A stretch of DNA of 64,000 nucleotides from Mermis nigrescens. Lineage: Eukaryota > Nematoda > Enoplea > Mermithida > Mermithidae. Shown here in pieces: positions 11,920 to 22,394 of this stretch. The notes under the pieces were generated by a model that saw nothing but the letters and a program-made list of their open reading frames with translations, was not told the origin of the DNA and made no database searches. The position numbers and the translations under genes were made by a program. Every line of letters starts with the position of its first letter. Positions within the stretch are counted from its first letter, which is position 1. Location of the stretch: positions 3,578,218-3,642,217 of the forward strand of contig JAVLUZ010000150.1 in NCBI GenBank assembly GCA_036768485.1, written 5' to 3'.

Positions 11920-12189
11920 CATAGGTGGGCAGCACCGAAATTCCGGGGGGGTGAAAAAATTTCTGGGGGAGTGAAAAAATTTTCAAAGGTCAAAAAATGG
12001 TCTTAAAAGTGGCCGTATGGTGAAAAAACACCATTTTTCGACGTTTCTCGTCGAGTACTATCCAATGGCATCAAAAAATCGCTACAAAAGCAAAAAAATT
12101 TCAAAAATTGAATTCTGGGGGTATTTTGATTTCTGGGGGGTTATTCCAACTTCTGGGGGTGCATACCCCGCAAACCCACCCCACGTGTG
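11920..12189 (+). mobile_element. hAT-type MITE-1, copy 4
   Basis: A 270-bp copy with CATAGGTGGGCAGC start and CCACGTGTG end. The 8-bp duplication CTTATACC is perfect. It inserted into Merlin only 19 bp from the CTTAAAGTGTCCGG element, a layered nest. Confidence 0.88.
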
Positions 12190-13170
12190 CTTATACCACC
12201 CATTTCAACGTACAAAGTTTTGGGGTAAACTGCAAAATGTCTATAAGCTCTTAAATTAAATATTCATTTAGCGTCTTTTACGAAAAAATTGTCATGTACG
12301 ATATTTTTTCCTCAGAACAGAAAACGGAAAAAAGGCTCGGAAAACTAAATTCAAAGAATGATTTAACTTAATTAATTGACAAATAATGCCGAACACTCTG
12401 TTGATCCATAAACTGTAAGCAAGTTTCTAGTACCTATCACATTTCTATGTTTTTGTACAAGACTTAAGGTCCTGCAGCCGGTCGGTATTATTTGTTCTCC
12501 CGCCATACCTGGGCAACACACTAAAATTCAGAAGGGGTGTAGATGGCTGAGATTGCCAAAGATGTTGATAAACACAATTCTGGGGGTTTACAGTAATCTG
12601 CGTAGGCACGTATACTGACCTCCTGAGTTTAGGGGCTGAAACTCTAAGGTCAGATATCTCAACAGGCATAGATAGACAAAACTAGTGGTGTTTTTGAGCA
12701 TTTCTAAGTAAGCATTACACACTGCTAGAGGTAGGAAATTTTTTTTATAAAAATTTGAGAATTCAAATCATTTTCAGTCAAATTATTATATAAAATGATC
12801 ACAAAAACTTCTAAACATATATCTGATCTTCTGCAGAAAACATGGGCTCCTTGGAAGGAAAAATTATACAAAATCCATAGATTCGGCGCAAACCGCCCGA
12901 AAATTTTGAATTCAATTAGCTAAAAGGTGTGCTAAAGCTATTCTAACGATCAGCGCTTCAAGAATTTTCAATTTTTTCTTTTGTGCGACCCGTGTGGAAA
13001 ATGCTTGCGCTTCCAAAATTTGGGGGAATTGCCCCTTTCCTGCCTCCCACAGTCACGTCCCAGAGCCTGGGGGGGGTGTTTCCAACATTTGGGTGGGGAG
13101 GGGTGCGAATTCCCAAGAATGAACTAACTGCAATATTACTCATTTTTGTTTAGACAAAAACACATCATTT
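12190..13170. other. Merlin interior, 3' of the transposase
   Basis: AT-rich. Around 12500-12560 (ACCTGGGCAACACACTAAAATT) and 13010-13110 (two G runs framing a GC-rich patch) are decayed MITE-like fragments. No gene seen. Confidence 0.35.
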
Positions 13171-14075
13171 TCACCATTCAGCGTATATTTTCACGAACTC
13201 TAACCAAGCACTCCAAATACTTCCTTGCTCATCCTTATAGTTCTGCCTGAACGAAAATTCATCAAGATGAGCAGCCAGACGATCGTAGTTCTTCAGTCCA
13301 TTCATTCCCGCGAATTGTCGTTTAGCCATCCCCCAAAGGCCTTCAAATATGTTTGTATGCATGCACACCTTCAGCATTTACGATTTCTCGATTTTGATAA
13401 ACGACTAAATGGTTATATCCATAATCTTGAAATATTACTGTACGAAGCTAAGCCGTCGTGATAAATGGTTGTTTCGCGACCAATGTGTTTTTATATGAGG
13501 TATTAATATTTCTTTTTTTGCAGATTCAATCAGGTATAAGGCGCACTTCTTGCCAGATTTTTCCCTGATACCAAACACAACTTTGTCCTGTCTTGTTGTT
13601 CCTCTATCGTTCTTCGCGCTATTTTCCAAAATAAAACTCGTCGATCTCGACCGATAACGTCTCATTGCTAATTATTGCATTATCGGTAAACGTTATGAGA
13701 TTGTTAATCAAAACAGTTGAGCTTAATCTTCCGAATATTTCGTACCACACTAATATAGTATCGTCATTGACGCATTCTGGCCCCATTAATCGTTTAGCTA
13801 TTTAAGCCGGCACATCAGACCAAAAAATACAGCATAATAAGGCTATGTTCTAATGCGATCTTGCTGTCCGCAAAAACAGATCTACTTCATATAGACTTCT
13901 GTTTGTGACACCCATGGCAGCATTGCCACACTAATCTGTCTGTCAGTTGTGCTTTCTTATTTAATGATTTCGTGCATTCATCGCATCGCATTTGATCTGC
14001 AATAAGTCCTCGTTGACGCAAGAAATCAATAGTTTCCTGCCGGTCATTGCATATCTTAGCTATTTGTAAAATCAT
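13171..14075 (-). pseudogene. Merlin-family transposase (ISXO2/IS1595-like), disrupted
   Basis: Reading from 14075 down: an N-terminal segment with a zinc-ribbon pattern (CDECTKSL and WQCCHGCHK), an in-frame TGA, then the SVFADSKIAL segment, frameshifts, VEIDEFYFGK (first catalytic Asp), VVFGIREKSGKKCALYLIE, YGYNHLVV, and finally HTNIFEGLWGMAKRQFAGMN and LDEFSFR near the C-terminus. This order is that of the DDE ISXO2-like domain of Merlin transposases. Coding is broken by at least three stops and three frame changes, so no intact protein is possible. It belongs to the element at 10124-14526. Confidence 0.85.
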
Positions 14076-14411
14076 TATTTGAAAAATCCTAGATCAAATC
14101 AATATTAAATATTAAGCTTCTGCTACATTAATAAAAATCAGTTGATTAAGTGCAATATTACAATCTCCTTTAATGCCATCATACTTGAGGGTCGGTTGGT
14201 AGTATTCATACGCGCAACTGGCTGCTGTCAGTACATACGCTGGACTGTCATTTGATCTCGCACAAGCTTCATTAACATATTAGTGTAGCGTGTTATGTTG
14301 CGGACAAGAGTATCTACACTTTTTGGACGTCAGTATGCAAAACCGATCACTGCGATTTGTACAATTACATAGCTAAATTACATACATCGGTCTGATATGT
14401 ATGTGTATTGC

Positions 14412-14456
14412 GGCTGAATTCCTGAAACCCCTGAATTCCCTGAAATCCCTGAATTC
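14412..14456 (-). repeat. Merlin right sub-terminal array
   Basis: Mirror-image counterpart of the left array: GAATTCCTGAAACCCCTGAA, TTCCCTGAAATCCCTGAATT. It is much shorter (about 45 bp against 258 bp), so the two arms have expanded or contracted unequally. Confidence 0.75.
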
Positions 14457-15247
14457 CACAATAAATATGTGTGAAGCTCTGATATCCCACAAATAAAATC
14501 GTGTAGTAGGGTTTCAGGGTTGCGCCGACTCGGGGGTAAGTGGCCCGGTTTGTTCAAGGTAGCCCGGCCCTCTACGCTCGCACCTAGTAAAACTTACTTT
14601 AACCCCTTTGAGATTAAGTACCTAATTAAAGTAAGTTCCCGGAAACCTAATGAGGGCTCAAAAAGATAAGTATTCAACTTGTTTGGGGACCGAATTCCGG
14701 TGCTTGAAAATATTGAAGGTTCCTAAGTATAGTGTAGCACACGGACAGAATTCAACAGCACGGAAATTCAATCGAGCCCAACATCGTAAATTAAATAATT
14801 AATTTTTACAATATTTTTTAAACAGAAAAATTATGAAGCAATCAAAAAGCGTCAGCATGGAGGATACATGCTGCCGACCGTCGTGTTACGCTAATGGGTA
14901 AAATCAAACAATGTAATTAACAAGTGCACAAAGCCCTGCCAAAGGCATACGACTAATGCCAAATTGGCGCACACAAATGATAAAATAAAACGTAGGGCGA
15001 AAAGATGTGTGCACACTACGCTGAAACCAGACGACGAGATCTGCAGCCAAGCAAATAAAAAGGGCACGTACGGACTCTACTCTACGTACGGCAAGAAAAA
15101 GAACACGCTCAGCGCGGAAGCTGGCGGAGAGGCTCTCAGGCTCATAAGCTAATGTGAAAAGAAAAATTCTTAAAGTGCCGTAATGTCGTCAAAGCTGCGC
15201 TCGCATGCAGTTTTAACCGGCGAGAAAAGGAGGCGTAACAACACGAA

Positions 15248-16789
15248 CAAAGAGATATGAAATGGATCTACGAATACGACAATAGGCCGATGGGCAAAAG
15301 CTTACGGTAAAGGTATGTACACACGAGACAGGCACAAATATGAGACACGCACATATGATATTTTAACAACACGTTAGATATGACAACACATATACTAACT
15401 CGTACTCAAGTCGCATTAAGCCCGAGTACCCATTTTCCTATCCCGGAGTTTGATTGAAAATATGTGTGGGAAAGGAATGAAAAATATGATAATTTTTAGG
15501 GGAAGGTGGTCCCGGGCGACTCGCTTAAGCGTTGCGCTTAACGGTCGCGTAACGTGCGTATGGAAATTGAGCACAAGAATGTACATTTGGGGCAATCAGT
15601 CGTGGGTGCGTAGATTTCAGGATTTTCACGACGCAAAAACGGAAATTCGCGTTGATCCAACGCGGCGAAACGGCGCGTAGGGATCCTACATGTGGTTCTA
15701 GTGTTAATCTTAAAAATAGCCATTTCTTTTATCAGCATTTTTCGCTGATGAGGATGTTTACTGCCTTCGCCCGTACTTACATTGTAGGTGTATTATATCA
15801 TTTCATTTGCGTTACTTTTTTCTGAAAGCCCAATGAATGAAGATTATTCATTGTTCCTAATTTTTGTATGATTATCAATGGATCAAAAAGTTGAAAGCAT
15901 ACGTAAATGCAACAAATTTTTAAGTTTGTGTGAAAATATTGTGCAATGTACAAGCCTTCACCTCACTCCCTGGATTTGCGTCTGAGCTGCAGGGTTTCCA
16001 TAAGATCAGATCACCGTTTTGTTTGTATGATATTGGCTACTTGTTCTTCCAAACAAAGTTCAAAATTTTAGGGAATTTTGTATGAAGAGATTAAATAGGC
16101 TGTATCATTTCATCTTCTGAGGCAGAAATCTTTGCGTCGTAAAAATCCTGAAATCAAAGAAATGATCGGCTCTGTGGATAAGAATAGCCGAATTCCCTAT
16201 ATTCACGAAAGATTAATATACAAAAGTCTATCATAAAAATTGCCTCAAGAAGCCAAAAAATTACCTATATTAGCATAATAGGCACCTAATTGAATCCAAA
16301 GCACTACCAGACAATTAATTTATTTTTATGGTCCTTTATAAAATTCGATGAATTACTTGAATGATTCAGATTCTGAGTTATGATTCAAGCTACTCGGCTG
16401 CATAAAAAATCGGCTAAACTCGCCTCACATTCCATATGGTTCCTTCCTAGCTAATATTCATAAGAACAAACCATTTACTGAATGACACTTTCCACCCTGT
16501 GCCTCATACCAAATTCATTAAAAGAATGTCATATTGAAACCAGAACTTTTCTTTCATAATTTTTCTAGGGTAGGATTCTGCGCCTCCACGTAGCTACGCG
16601 CCTGGCTGCGAGTTGAGTTGGTGCAATGGCTGACGTATCCGTTCTCGCAGGTTGAATTTAAAAAAAGAATACTGGGTTTCAAGTCTTCTGAATACTAACT
16701 TTTTCCATTCTTTTGACAAAACCATGCACTTCATGTGACTTATTCATCTATATTTAGGCTCTGCAGATGACACTTTTTGTTTTTTGAAT
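15248..16789. other. Intron sequence, nothing recognised
   Basis: A moderately GC-rich stretch at 15450-15680 has an open frame but no motif I know. The rest is AT-rich with decayed repeat fragments (for example CTACGTAGCTACGCGCCTGG near 16585). Confidence 0.35.
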
Positions 16790-18240
16790 TTAGCCTTAGT
16801 TCTCGAATGCGAGTGTAAAGAGTGCGAAAATCTGGGGGTGAAAAGACACACTTTAGTCGAGTTTTCGACTTGTTTATGTCTGCCAACAATTCTGGTTATG
16901 AGATTTAAGAAATTTTTAGACAGAAATGTTCTACGGATCAAGGGCCATCTTGTGCTTACCAGCAAACTTTTCTACAATCAATACGCAGTTAGTACTATGG
17001 GTTTAAACCTTACACTCTAGTGGATGAGTAAAATACAGATTTCGTCCAAGATATCTCCGCCACCTTTTTCGATCATGAATAGGATAGTTGGGATGAATTG
17101 AATGAAACAGAAATAAAGTAACTTCTAAGGCCTACATATCGGGGCAAGCCGCGTTCAAAAAAACGTAATATTGAGTTGTTTATGGGGGTGTAAAGTTCGA
17201 AATCTTTGGTGTAAAATGGCCGAAAAAACAGGTTTTCTTCGTAATTTGGTTGGTAAATCATATCAAATATTAAGCGGAACATTAGTTTAGCACATACAAA
17301 CGTACTACAATCAAAGGGCTACAAACTGGCCCGAACTGAATTTATTCACACTCAAAGGGGCGTTAGTTTCAGATTTTTAAAGTTTACAAATTGGTGTACA
17401 GTGGAAAATACGTGTTTGTCGATTTTTTTTGTTCGCCACTTTCTCTGTCCAGAAGTCGGGCGAGGTCGAATAAGATAAAAATGAAGTACTTTCTAAGGGG
17501 TACGCGTCACAGCGAATCGCATTTGTTTACATAAATATTTAGCTTTTTTGGGAGGTGTGCAGCCAAAAAATGGGGGAGTTAAACGTGTTTATGTCTTGCT
17601 TTTTTCTGCCAAGTTCTGGGTTATGAGTCTGGACATAATCTCAAGTCTAAAAAATGAACCTACGCCAGTTTGTTTGCACTCAACAGTGGTGTAAAGTGAT
17701 TTACGTCTGATATTTATTTGTCCTCGGGCCATTGTAGAGACTTAATTTTTAAATAAATGTTGATCGTAATATCAGAGTAATATCAGAATTACGAATCCGA
17801 CTGAAATTGTCTTTACACTCTGTGGTTGTGTAAAGTTTATACTGCATATTAACTTTAGTTCTAGAGCCTTGCGGAAGCTTAATTTTTTTTAAAATGTTCT
17901 ACGTAAAATCAGAATTGGGAATCTGACTGTTAGTTTTCTCCACACCTAGTAGTTGTGTAAAGTTTGCACTATTCATTTGTTGTTAATATGTAGTTTATAC
18001 TACAAATTTGTTTTACTTCCAAATCTGAGCGTTAGTGTTTCTTACACTTGATATTCGCGTAAAGTTTATGCTGAAAAACTTTGATCTGTTTGAATAATGT
18101 AAGGTTGTCTTGTTTACAAAGGATAATGCTGGTTAAGAACAATATTGTTTTCCGCGTTCTTGGACTGCTGTCATTATTGTGGCATGTTACTGTATGTGTT
18201 TAGTGACTGATGTACTCAAATCGTGCTAATTAAAAGTAGG
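16790..18240 (+). repeat. GTGTAAAG degenerate tandem array, copy 2
   Basis: Paralogue of 6095-7790: it begins GAGTGTAAAGAGTGCGAAAA (compare GTAGTGTAAAGAGTGTGAAA at 6099), proceeds through the same series of AAAGTTTAC-like boxes and ends CTAATTAAAAGTAG. Both copies lie in the large A2 intron about 10.7 kb apart in the same orientation. Confidence 0.55.
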
Positions 18241-18259
18241 GTACTAGCAAAGATAAATG

Positions 18260-19028
18260 CTCCGATGGAACAAAAAAGATGAACATACTTGGAATTGCGG
18301 ATTGTTAAGGATGTTAAAGGAGGGGACTAGGAAAAGCTACCTAAAGTTGCAAAATCTGATAAAAATCACACTTTCTCTAAGCAACGCAAAAGTCGAAGTA
18401 TATTCTGCGGCCAACAGATTAAAATAAATATTTAACCATAAAAATGATTGAAAAAACAGCAAGTCAGCTATGCAGTAGCTATGGGAATTGTTATTGAGTA
18501 AACTAACAGTCTTTCTAAGCCAATTGAATGGAATAGCAAACATCGATGAATCCAAGACAATTGAAGAAATTGTTAGTTTAAAGCAGTAGGTAACGCGTGA
18601 GTTGACTTGAAACAGACTAAATGTAGGTACACTAGTATGACCGTAACGATTGTGTGCACTAATCAATCGGCTCTTGCTTTGCTTGCTTTAATGCTCATAA
18701 TAAAATAAAACGATTTTAAATACAATACCACTTAGTTTTCTGTCAATCAGGATACGAAGCTAGTCAGCGTTGCTACTTGCCAGCAATTTAAAGAAGTAAA
18801 CATTATAGATTTCGTTTATACACTCTTATCTGAAACTTTGAAAATTATTTAAAAAAGACACTTTTTTAGAGGCCGCAGAATATACTTCGATTTTTGCGTT
18901 GCTTGCTTAGAAAAAGTGTGATTTTTATCAGATTTTGCGACTTTAGGTATCTTTTTCCTAGTTCCCTCCTTTCACATCCTTAACAATCCACAATTCCAAG
19001 TATATTCATCTTTTTTGTTCCATCGGAG
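18260..19028. mobile_element. Long-terminal-inverted-repeat hairpin element
   Basis: Arms 18260-18412 and 18871-19028 are inverted copies of about 155 bp, starting CTCCGATGGAACAAAAAAGA and ending GAAGTATATTCTGCGGCC, with only scattered mismatches. The 460-bp loop has no recognised gene. No clear target duplication. One diverged single arm lies at 30340-30522. It could be a foldback-type MITE. Confidence 0.75.
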
Positions 19029-19515
19029 AATACATTCCTGGCGGCCCGGAAGTCATGTTTCTGCTCGGGAAATGGTATCGAAACCATTTCAAGAGTACAA
19101 ATTAATTTTTTAGCATTGTTTTCTTCTACTTTCAAGCACAACTTTTAAACATTTTCAACCTTGCACGTCAAATGCTACAAATACAGGAACTTTTAAATGT
19201 TTTCTGCTTTAATTCCGCAAATTGTTCAACGCTTCGCGCCAGATTTTAGTTATAATAAAAAAAATTTAATAATGTTTAATAGCAAAATTGTCAAAAATTA
19301 TAAAATTTTATCGAAAAAATGCTGCGCCAAAGCGGTTTTAAAAGTAGACAAAACAAAATTTGGAAAAGACGCCATTTCGCACGCGAATGGCAACTTTTTT
19401 GGCCTAATTCCGACTGCTTTCGGGAATGTTGAGTTAGGAAAATCCCATATCTGTCACTGCCTGCTACCCATATGCCTTACGCCATCATTGTTCGGCTATT
19501 AATATTATGTCTCAG
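19029..19515. other. Intron sequence before the A2 middle exon
   Basis: AT-rich. An open frame at 19197-19502 has no motif and is not needed by the splice phases. It includes one copy of the CGCTTCGCGCC hairpin motif near 19230. Confidence 0.35.
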
Positions 19516-19811
19516 GTGATAAGCTAGAAGCCAAAGCCACGTTTAGAAACTATAAAGTCGAATTCGCCATGTTCGCATCGGAAGAATTTTTTGATAGACA
19601 AAGGACGGATCCGCATTTTCACAATCACGACCTCGAATGGCGCTTCCTGATCAACGACTTTGCCACAAAAGAGGCTAATATGACAGTTTGCTTTCTGTAT
19701 CGTACTTTTACAGTCACGGAAATCGCGGAACAGTGCAGCGAACCGCGGCGTTATGGCGAGATTGATGGATTTACGAATTACTTTGTTCAGATTCCGAAAA
19801 ATGCGGTGGAA
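19516..19811 (+). CDS. MAM-like gene A2, long middle exon
   Basis: A 296-nt exon from an ATGTCTCAG acceptor (phase 1) to a GTGAGC donor (phase 0), 98 codons. The TAA a few bases beyond the donor is in the intron. It contains KVEFAMFASEEFFDRQ, HDLEWRFLIND, ANMTVCFLYRTFT and DGFTNYFVQIPKNAVE. It aligns along its length with the B2 exon at 38748-39046 (299 nt, same phases), roughly 45 percent identical by eye. Alternating hydrophobic strands ending in IP-NA fit the central and C-terminal strands of a MAM domain. It joins in phase to 22295-22394. Confidence 0.65.
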
Positions 19812-19854
19812 GTGAGCTAAAAATTTTGATCAAATGGTCGACCGCAAAATTAAA

Positions 19855-20150
19855 TTTTCAGATTCTTTTTGCTTTTTTTCGCGCTTCTTTTCTCCAATGG
19901 ATATTGTTGAGAAACGTCGAGATAGGGTTTTGTATACTTTAGGTAAAGGTGGAACAGTTTTAAAAGATTAAAAATTGTGTTAAAAATAGTGTTAGGTCTG
20001 AAAAAACACCATTTTTCAACGTTTTTAATTGAGCAACATCCATTGGCATCATAAAATTTCGAAGAAAAATCCCAAAATTTGAATTTGGGGGGGGTATGGC
20101 CCTCTGGAAGGTGTATAACCCCAATCCCCACCAAAACTTCTAAGCCCACA
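19855..20150 (+). mobile_element. Diverged MITE-1 relative
   Basis: Contains the family core (ACACCATTTTTCAACGTTTT, CATCCATTGGCATCA) and a right end AAGCCCACAGGTG, but also an inverted second core (TCCAATGGATATTGTTGAGA and AAACGTCGAGAT). It looks like two head-to-head fragments or a rearranged copy. No duplication found. Confidence 0.5.
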
Positions 20151-20269
20151 GGTGACCTCCGCCCCTATTGCTGCAAATTTACCGTCGTGTTGTCAAATAT
20201 TGAATTTTTTTAATGCCTCAGATCCCTGAACTTTAGTCATTTTATATGTAATATTTAAATTGCAGAAAT

Positions 20270-20490
20270 TGAGTGGTACGCTTCGGATCACACGTGCATA
20301 GTATAATAAGTCAGGTGGGCATCCCAGCATCCCAGCTTAGGAGTACAAATGGACGTGGGGGTTGGAGGCTTAAACCTCCAAAATCTGTTGCACCCGCAAA
20401 AGTTGAGAAATCCCTAGAATTAAATTTTGGCAATTTTTGGGTTTTTGCCGGTTTTGACTCCTCCAGAATACGGCTGCTGACTATGTATGC
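20270..20490 (+). repeat. Dispersed repeat D, copy
   Basis: The segment ending in TTTTTGCCGGTTTTGACTCC and AGAATACGGCTGCTGACTATG resembles 24420-24555 and, less well, 23095-23215. All three lie next to MITE-1-like sequence. Class unknown. Confidence 0.4.
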
Positions 20491-21451
20491 TTAGGAGTCT
20501 AACCAGAAAGCTTTTACAAGCTAAGATAACTCTAAAATAGTATAAAGCTTAAAAATTATGATAAAAAAGTAATGCTAATGATTTCAAGCACTTCTGAAAA
20601 GGAGCTTTGAGTTTCGTGCTTTTTTTGGACCCCTAAGATCAACCTAACCCTAAACGAAATTGGTCAGACCCTATCATAATTTCGTTTCTGAAACATTCCA
20701 GCTTTTCCTTCTTAATTTTTTCGCTAAGCTTGATTTAAATCGTCGAAGAGTGATTCATTACCCAAACCCTTGATTTTGGTCTTGCTTTTTGCATGAATTT
20801 CTTAACCTAAACTTAATTCTGGCCATAATCACAGGTGTTTAGCGCGGTCTACCCATTTAGGCCTAAACGGTTTGTTAGGACCCAGAATATAAAACGACCG
20901 CAGATCCTCATGATTCTATCCTTTTGAATTTTTTTAGCTTTTCGAACATTTCGCGACGTCAACGGTTAGGATTCGGCGAGAATCGTTAAAAATCTTATCT
21001 ATTATCTGCCTTTAAGTTTTGCTTTTTCTGCTATTGAAAACTTTCATAATGATAACGATGTATGACACACTTCAACGATGATGTCATGAGCCTAGTATGA
21101 GAAAATATGATCCAATAACTACATCTGAAAAATTGACACCACTTTCGACTCTCTCGTCTAATTCTACCCATTGGCATCAAAAATGAGAGAGAAAAGCTGA
21201 GAATGGACTTTTGAGACTCTTACCAAAATATAGCCCTAGAGTAAACTTATTTTCTCTCAAATAAAAGTTATCACTAATGCAAACTTTTGTAGCCTCGGAG
21301 TCAGCTACGAATAACTTGCGTTCATAAACGCTGATCGAGTTTACCCATGATACTTGCTCTGAGTCCCTAGGCTAGTTGGCTCCTTCACAACAATTAGCCC
21401 ATTCATTAAGAAAACAACTGCATTAGTGTTTAGGATTCTGGGGGCTTAGGG
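20491..21451. other. Nothing recognised
   Basis: AT-rich sequence with a few phrases shared with other repeats (ACTTTCGACTCTCTCGTCTA and CCCATTGGCATCAAAAA near 21145-21185, which echo the MITE-1 core). Confidence 0.35.
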
Positions 21452-21736
21452 CATTGGAGGGCATCACCTGAATTCTGTGGGGTTGCAAGATTTTACAAAG
21501 GTCCAAAACTTGTGATAAAAATGGGTATAGCGAAAAACACCATCTTTCAACGTTTCTCATCGAACACTATACATTGACATCTAAAAATTGTGAAAAAAAG
21601 ACAGAAAAATTTTTGAAAATTGAATTTTGGGGGATATTTTGGTTCTGGGGAGGAAGTGTTCGAACTTCTAGGGGTACATACCCCAAACTCCATACCCCAA
21701 CTCCCCCAAACCCCCTCCACCCACGCCCACGTGTTG
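21452..21736 (+). mobile_element. hAT-type MITE-1, diverged copy
   Basis: Left end CATTGGAGGGCATCACC, right end CGCCCACGTGTTG, and the core AACACCATCTTTCAACGTTT are all recognisable. Ends have drifted and I see no duplication, so this is an old copy. Confidence 0.7.
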
Positions 21737-21960
21737 TCGCACCAATCCATGAATCAATTTACTGCATAGTAGTTCAATCAATTGATGCAATAAAAGTCTC
21801 TTACAATTATACTCGGAAAAAAATTTTTTATACATCCGCGCGAATGTTTACACTGCCGAAACTGAATTGAAATGAGTAAAATTAATAATATTATACTTTT
21901 AATAATCAAATTGAGTCCTTCAAAAATTTGATTCCAATTTTTCGCATACATGATGAGCTG

Positions 21961-22128
21961 TAAACTATAATCTTTTTCACACACGTTTGGGCATAAATTT
22001 TAAAACCTATCAGACGATAAGCTTACAGATTGCGATTATAGCATTGATCTGACACATAATTATCGTAATCAGTCGGCTTACTTTCGAAAAATTCTTAAAA
22101 TCTATAGCTAAACTTATGCGAAACAGAC
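21961..22128 (+). mobile_element. GTCTGTTTC mariner-like MITE, copy 1 (diverged)
   Basis: Matches 40338-40501 throughout, including GATTGCGATTATAGCATTGA and the right end GCGAAACAGACT. The left end has drifted (ATCTTTTTCACACACG). Confidence 0.55.
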
Positions 22129-22294
22129 TAAAGAAACATAGTGAATACTTCTCGCTTAAGCAATTTAACTTTACACTTCTGGCCATTTTTGTCTTTTCAT
22201 GGCATTATACACAAAATTAAATATTAACCTAAATGTCAATAGAAGGCACTAAACTTTTCCAGATTATCTTGAATTTTTTATCCTATTTGCTCAG

Positions 22295-22394
22295 CTACGT
22301 CTGGTTGTTTGGAGGAAACCTGGTCCATTCAAACTAGAAAGGGAAAGACGGATCATAGACGATATAAGTATTCGCGGAGTGGATGTGCTCGGAT
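22295..22394 (+). CDS. MAM-like gene A2, terminal-strand exon
   Basis: A 100-nt exon between TATTTGCTCAG and GTACGG, phase 0 in and phase 1 out. It encodes LRLVVWRKPGPFKLERERRI then IDDISIRGVDVLG. The B2 counterpart at 41766-41859 begins LRLLVWRKPGPF and has the same phases. The FKLERERR..DDISIRGVDVLG pattern is close to the MAM signature FEg.rG...DIAlDDI...C, the best single support for the MAM call. The next exon, expected in phase 1, was not found. Confidence 0.6.

Larger units (their letters stand above)
10124..14526 (-). mobile_element. Merlin DNA transposon (defective, about 4.4 kb)
   Basis: The ends are inverted: GGCTCAACCCTGAAACCCTA on the left, and on the right the reverse complement GGCGCAACCCTGAAACCCTA. 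Left flank GACTTCGGG and right flank GACTCGGGG derive from one target, which reads GAACTCGGG in the uninterrupted copy of element X near 45630. An 8-9 bp duplication and ends starting with GG agree with the Merlin/IS1016 superfamily, as does the transposase pseudogene at 13171-14075 on the minus strand. Two younger elements (10978-11900 and 11920-12189) are nested in it. Confidence 0.8.
9990..15247 (+). repeat. Element X, copy 1, split by a Merlin insertion
   Basis: The two outer pieces (about 9990-10123 and 14527-15247) join into one sequence of about 855 bp that matches, in inverse orientation, 44895-46030. Matching landmarks are TCACCTCTTAC, CGAATCTTAAGCTTATGCG, the GGCGA-CTCGGG insertion site, GTAAGTGGCCCGG, GATTAAGTACCT, ACCGAATTCCGGTGCTTGAA and GAAGCTGGCGGAGAGGC. 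Homology stops near 15247. The class of X is unknown. The other copy shows possible tRNA-like promoter boxes at one end. Confidence 0.65.

Noticed and set aside
15450..15680. GC-richer open frame as a gene
   Set aside because: No motif, no splice context and no paralogue; also partly open on the other strand.
19809..19820. Stop codon directly after the A2 middle exon as the gene end
   Set aside because: A GTGAGC donor precedes it, the paralogue has GTGAGT at the same place, and the next exon (22295) fits the phase.
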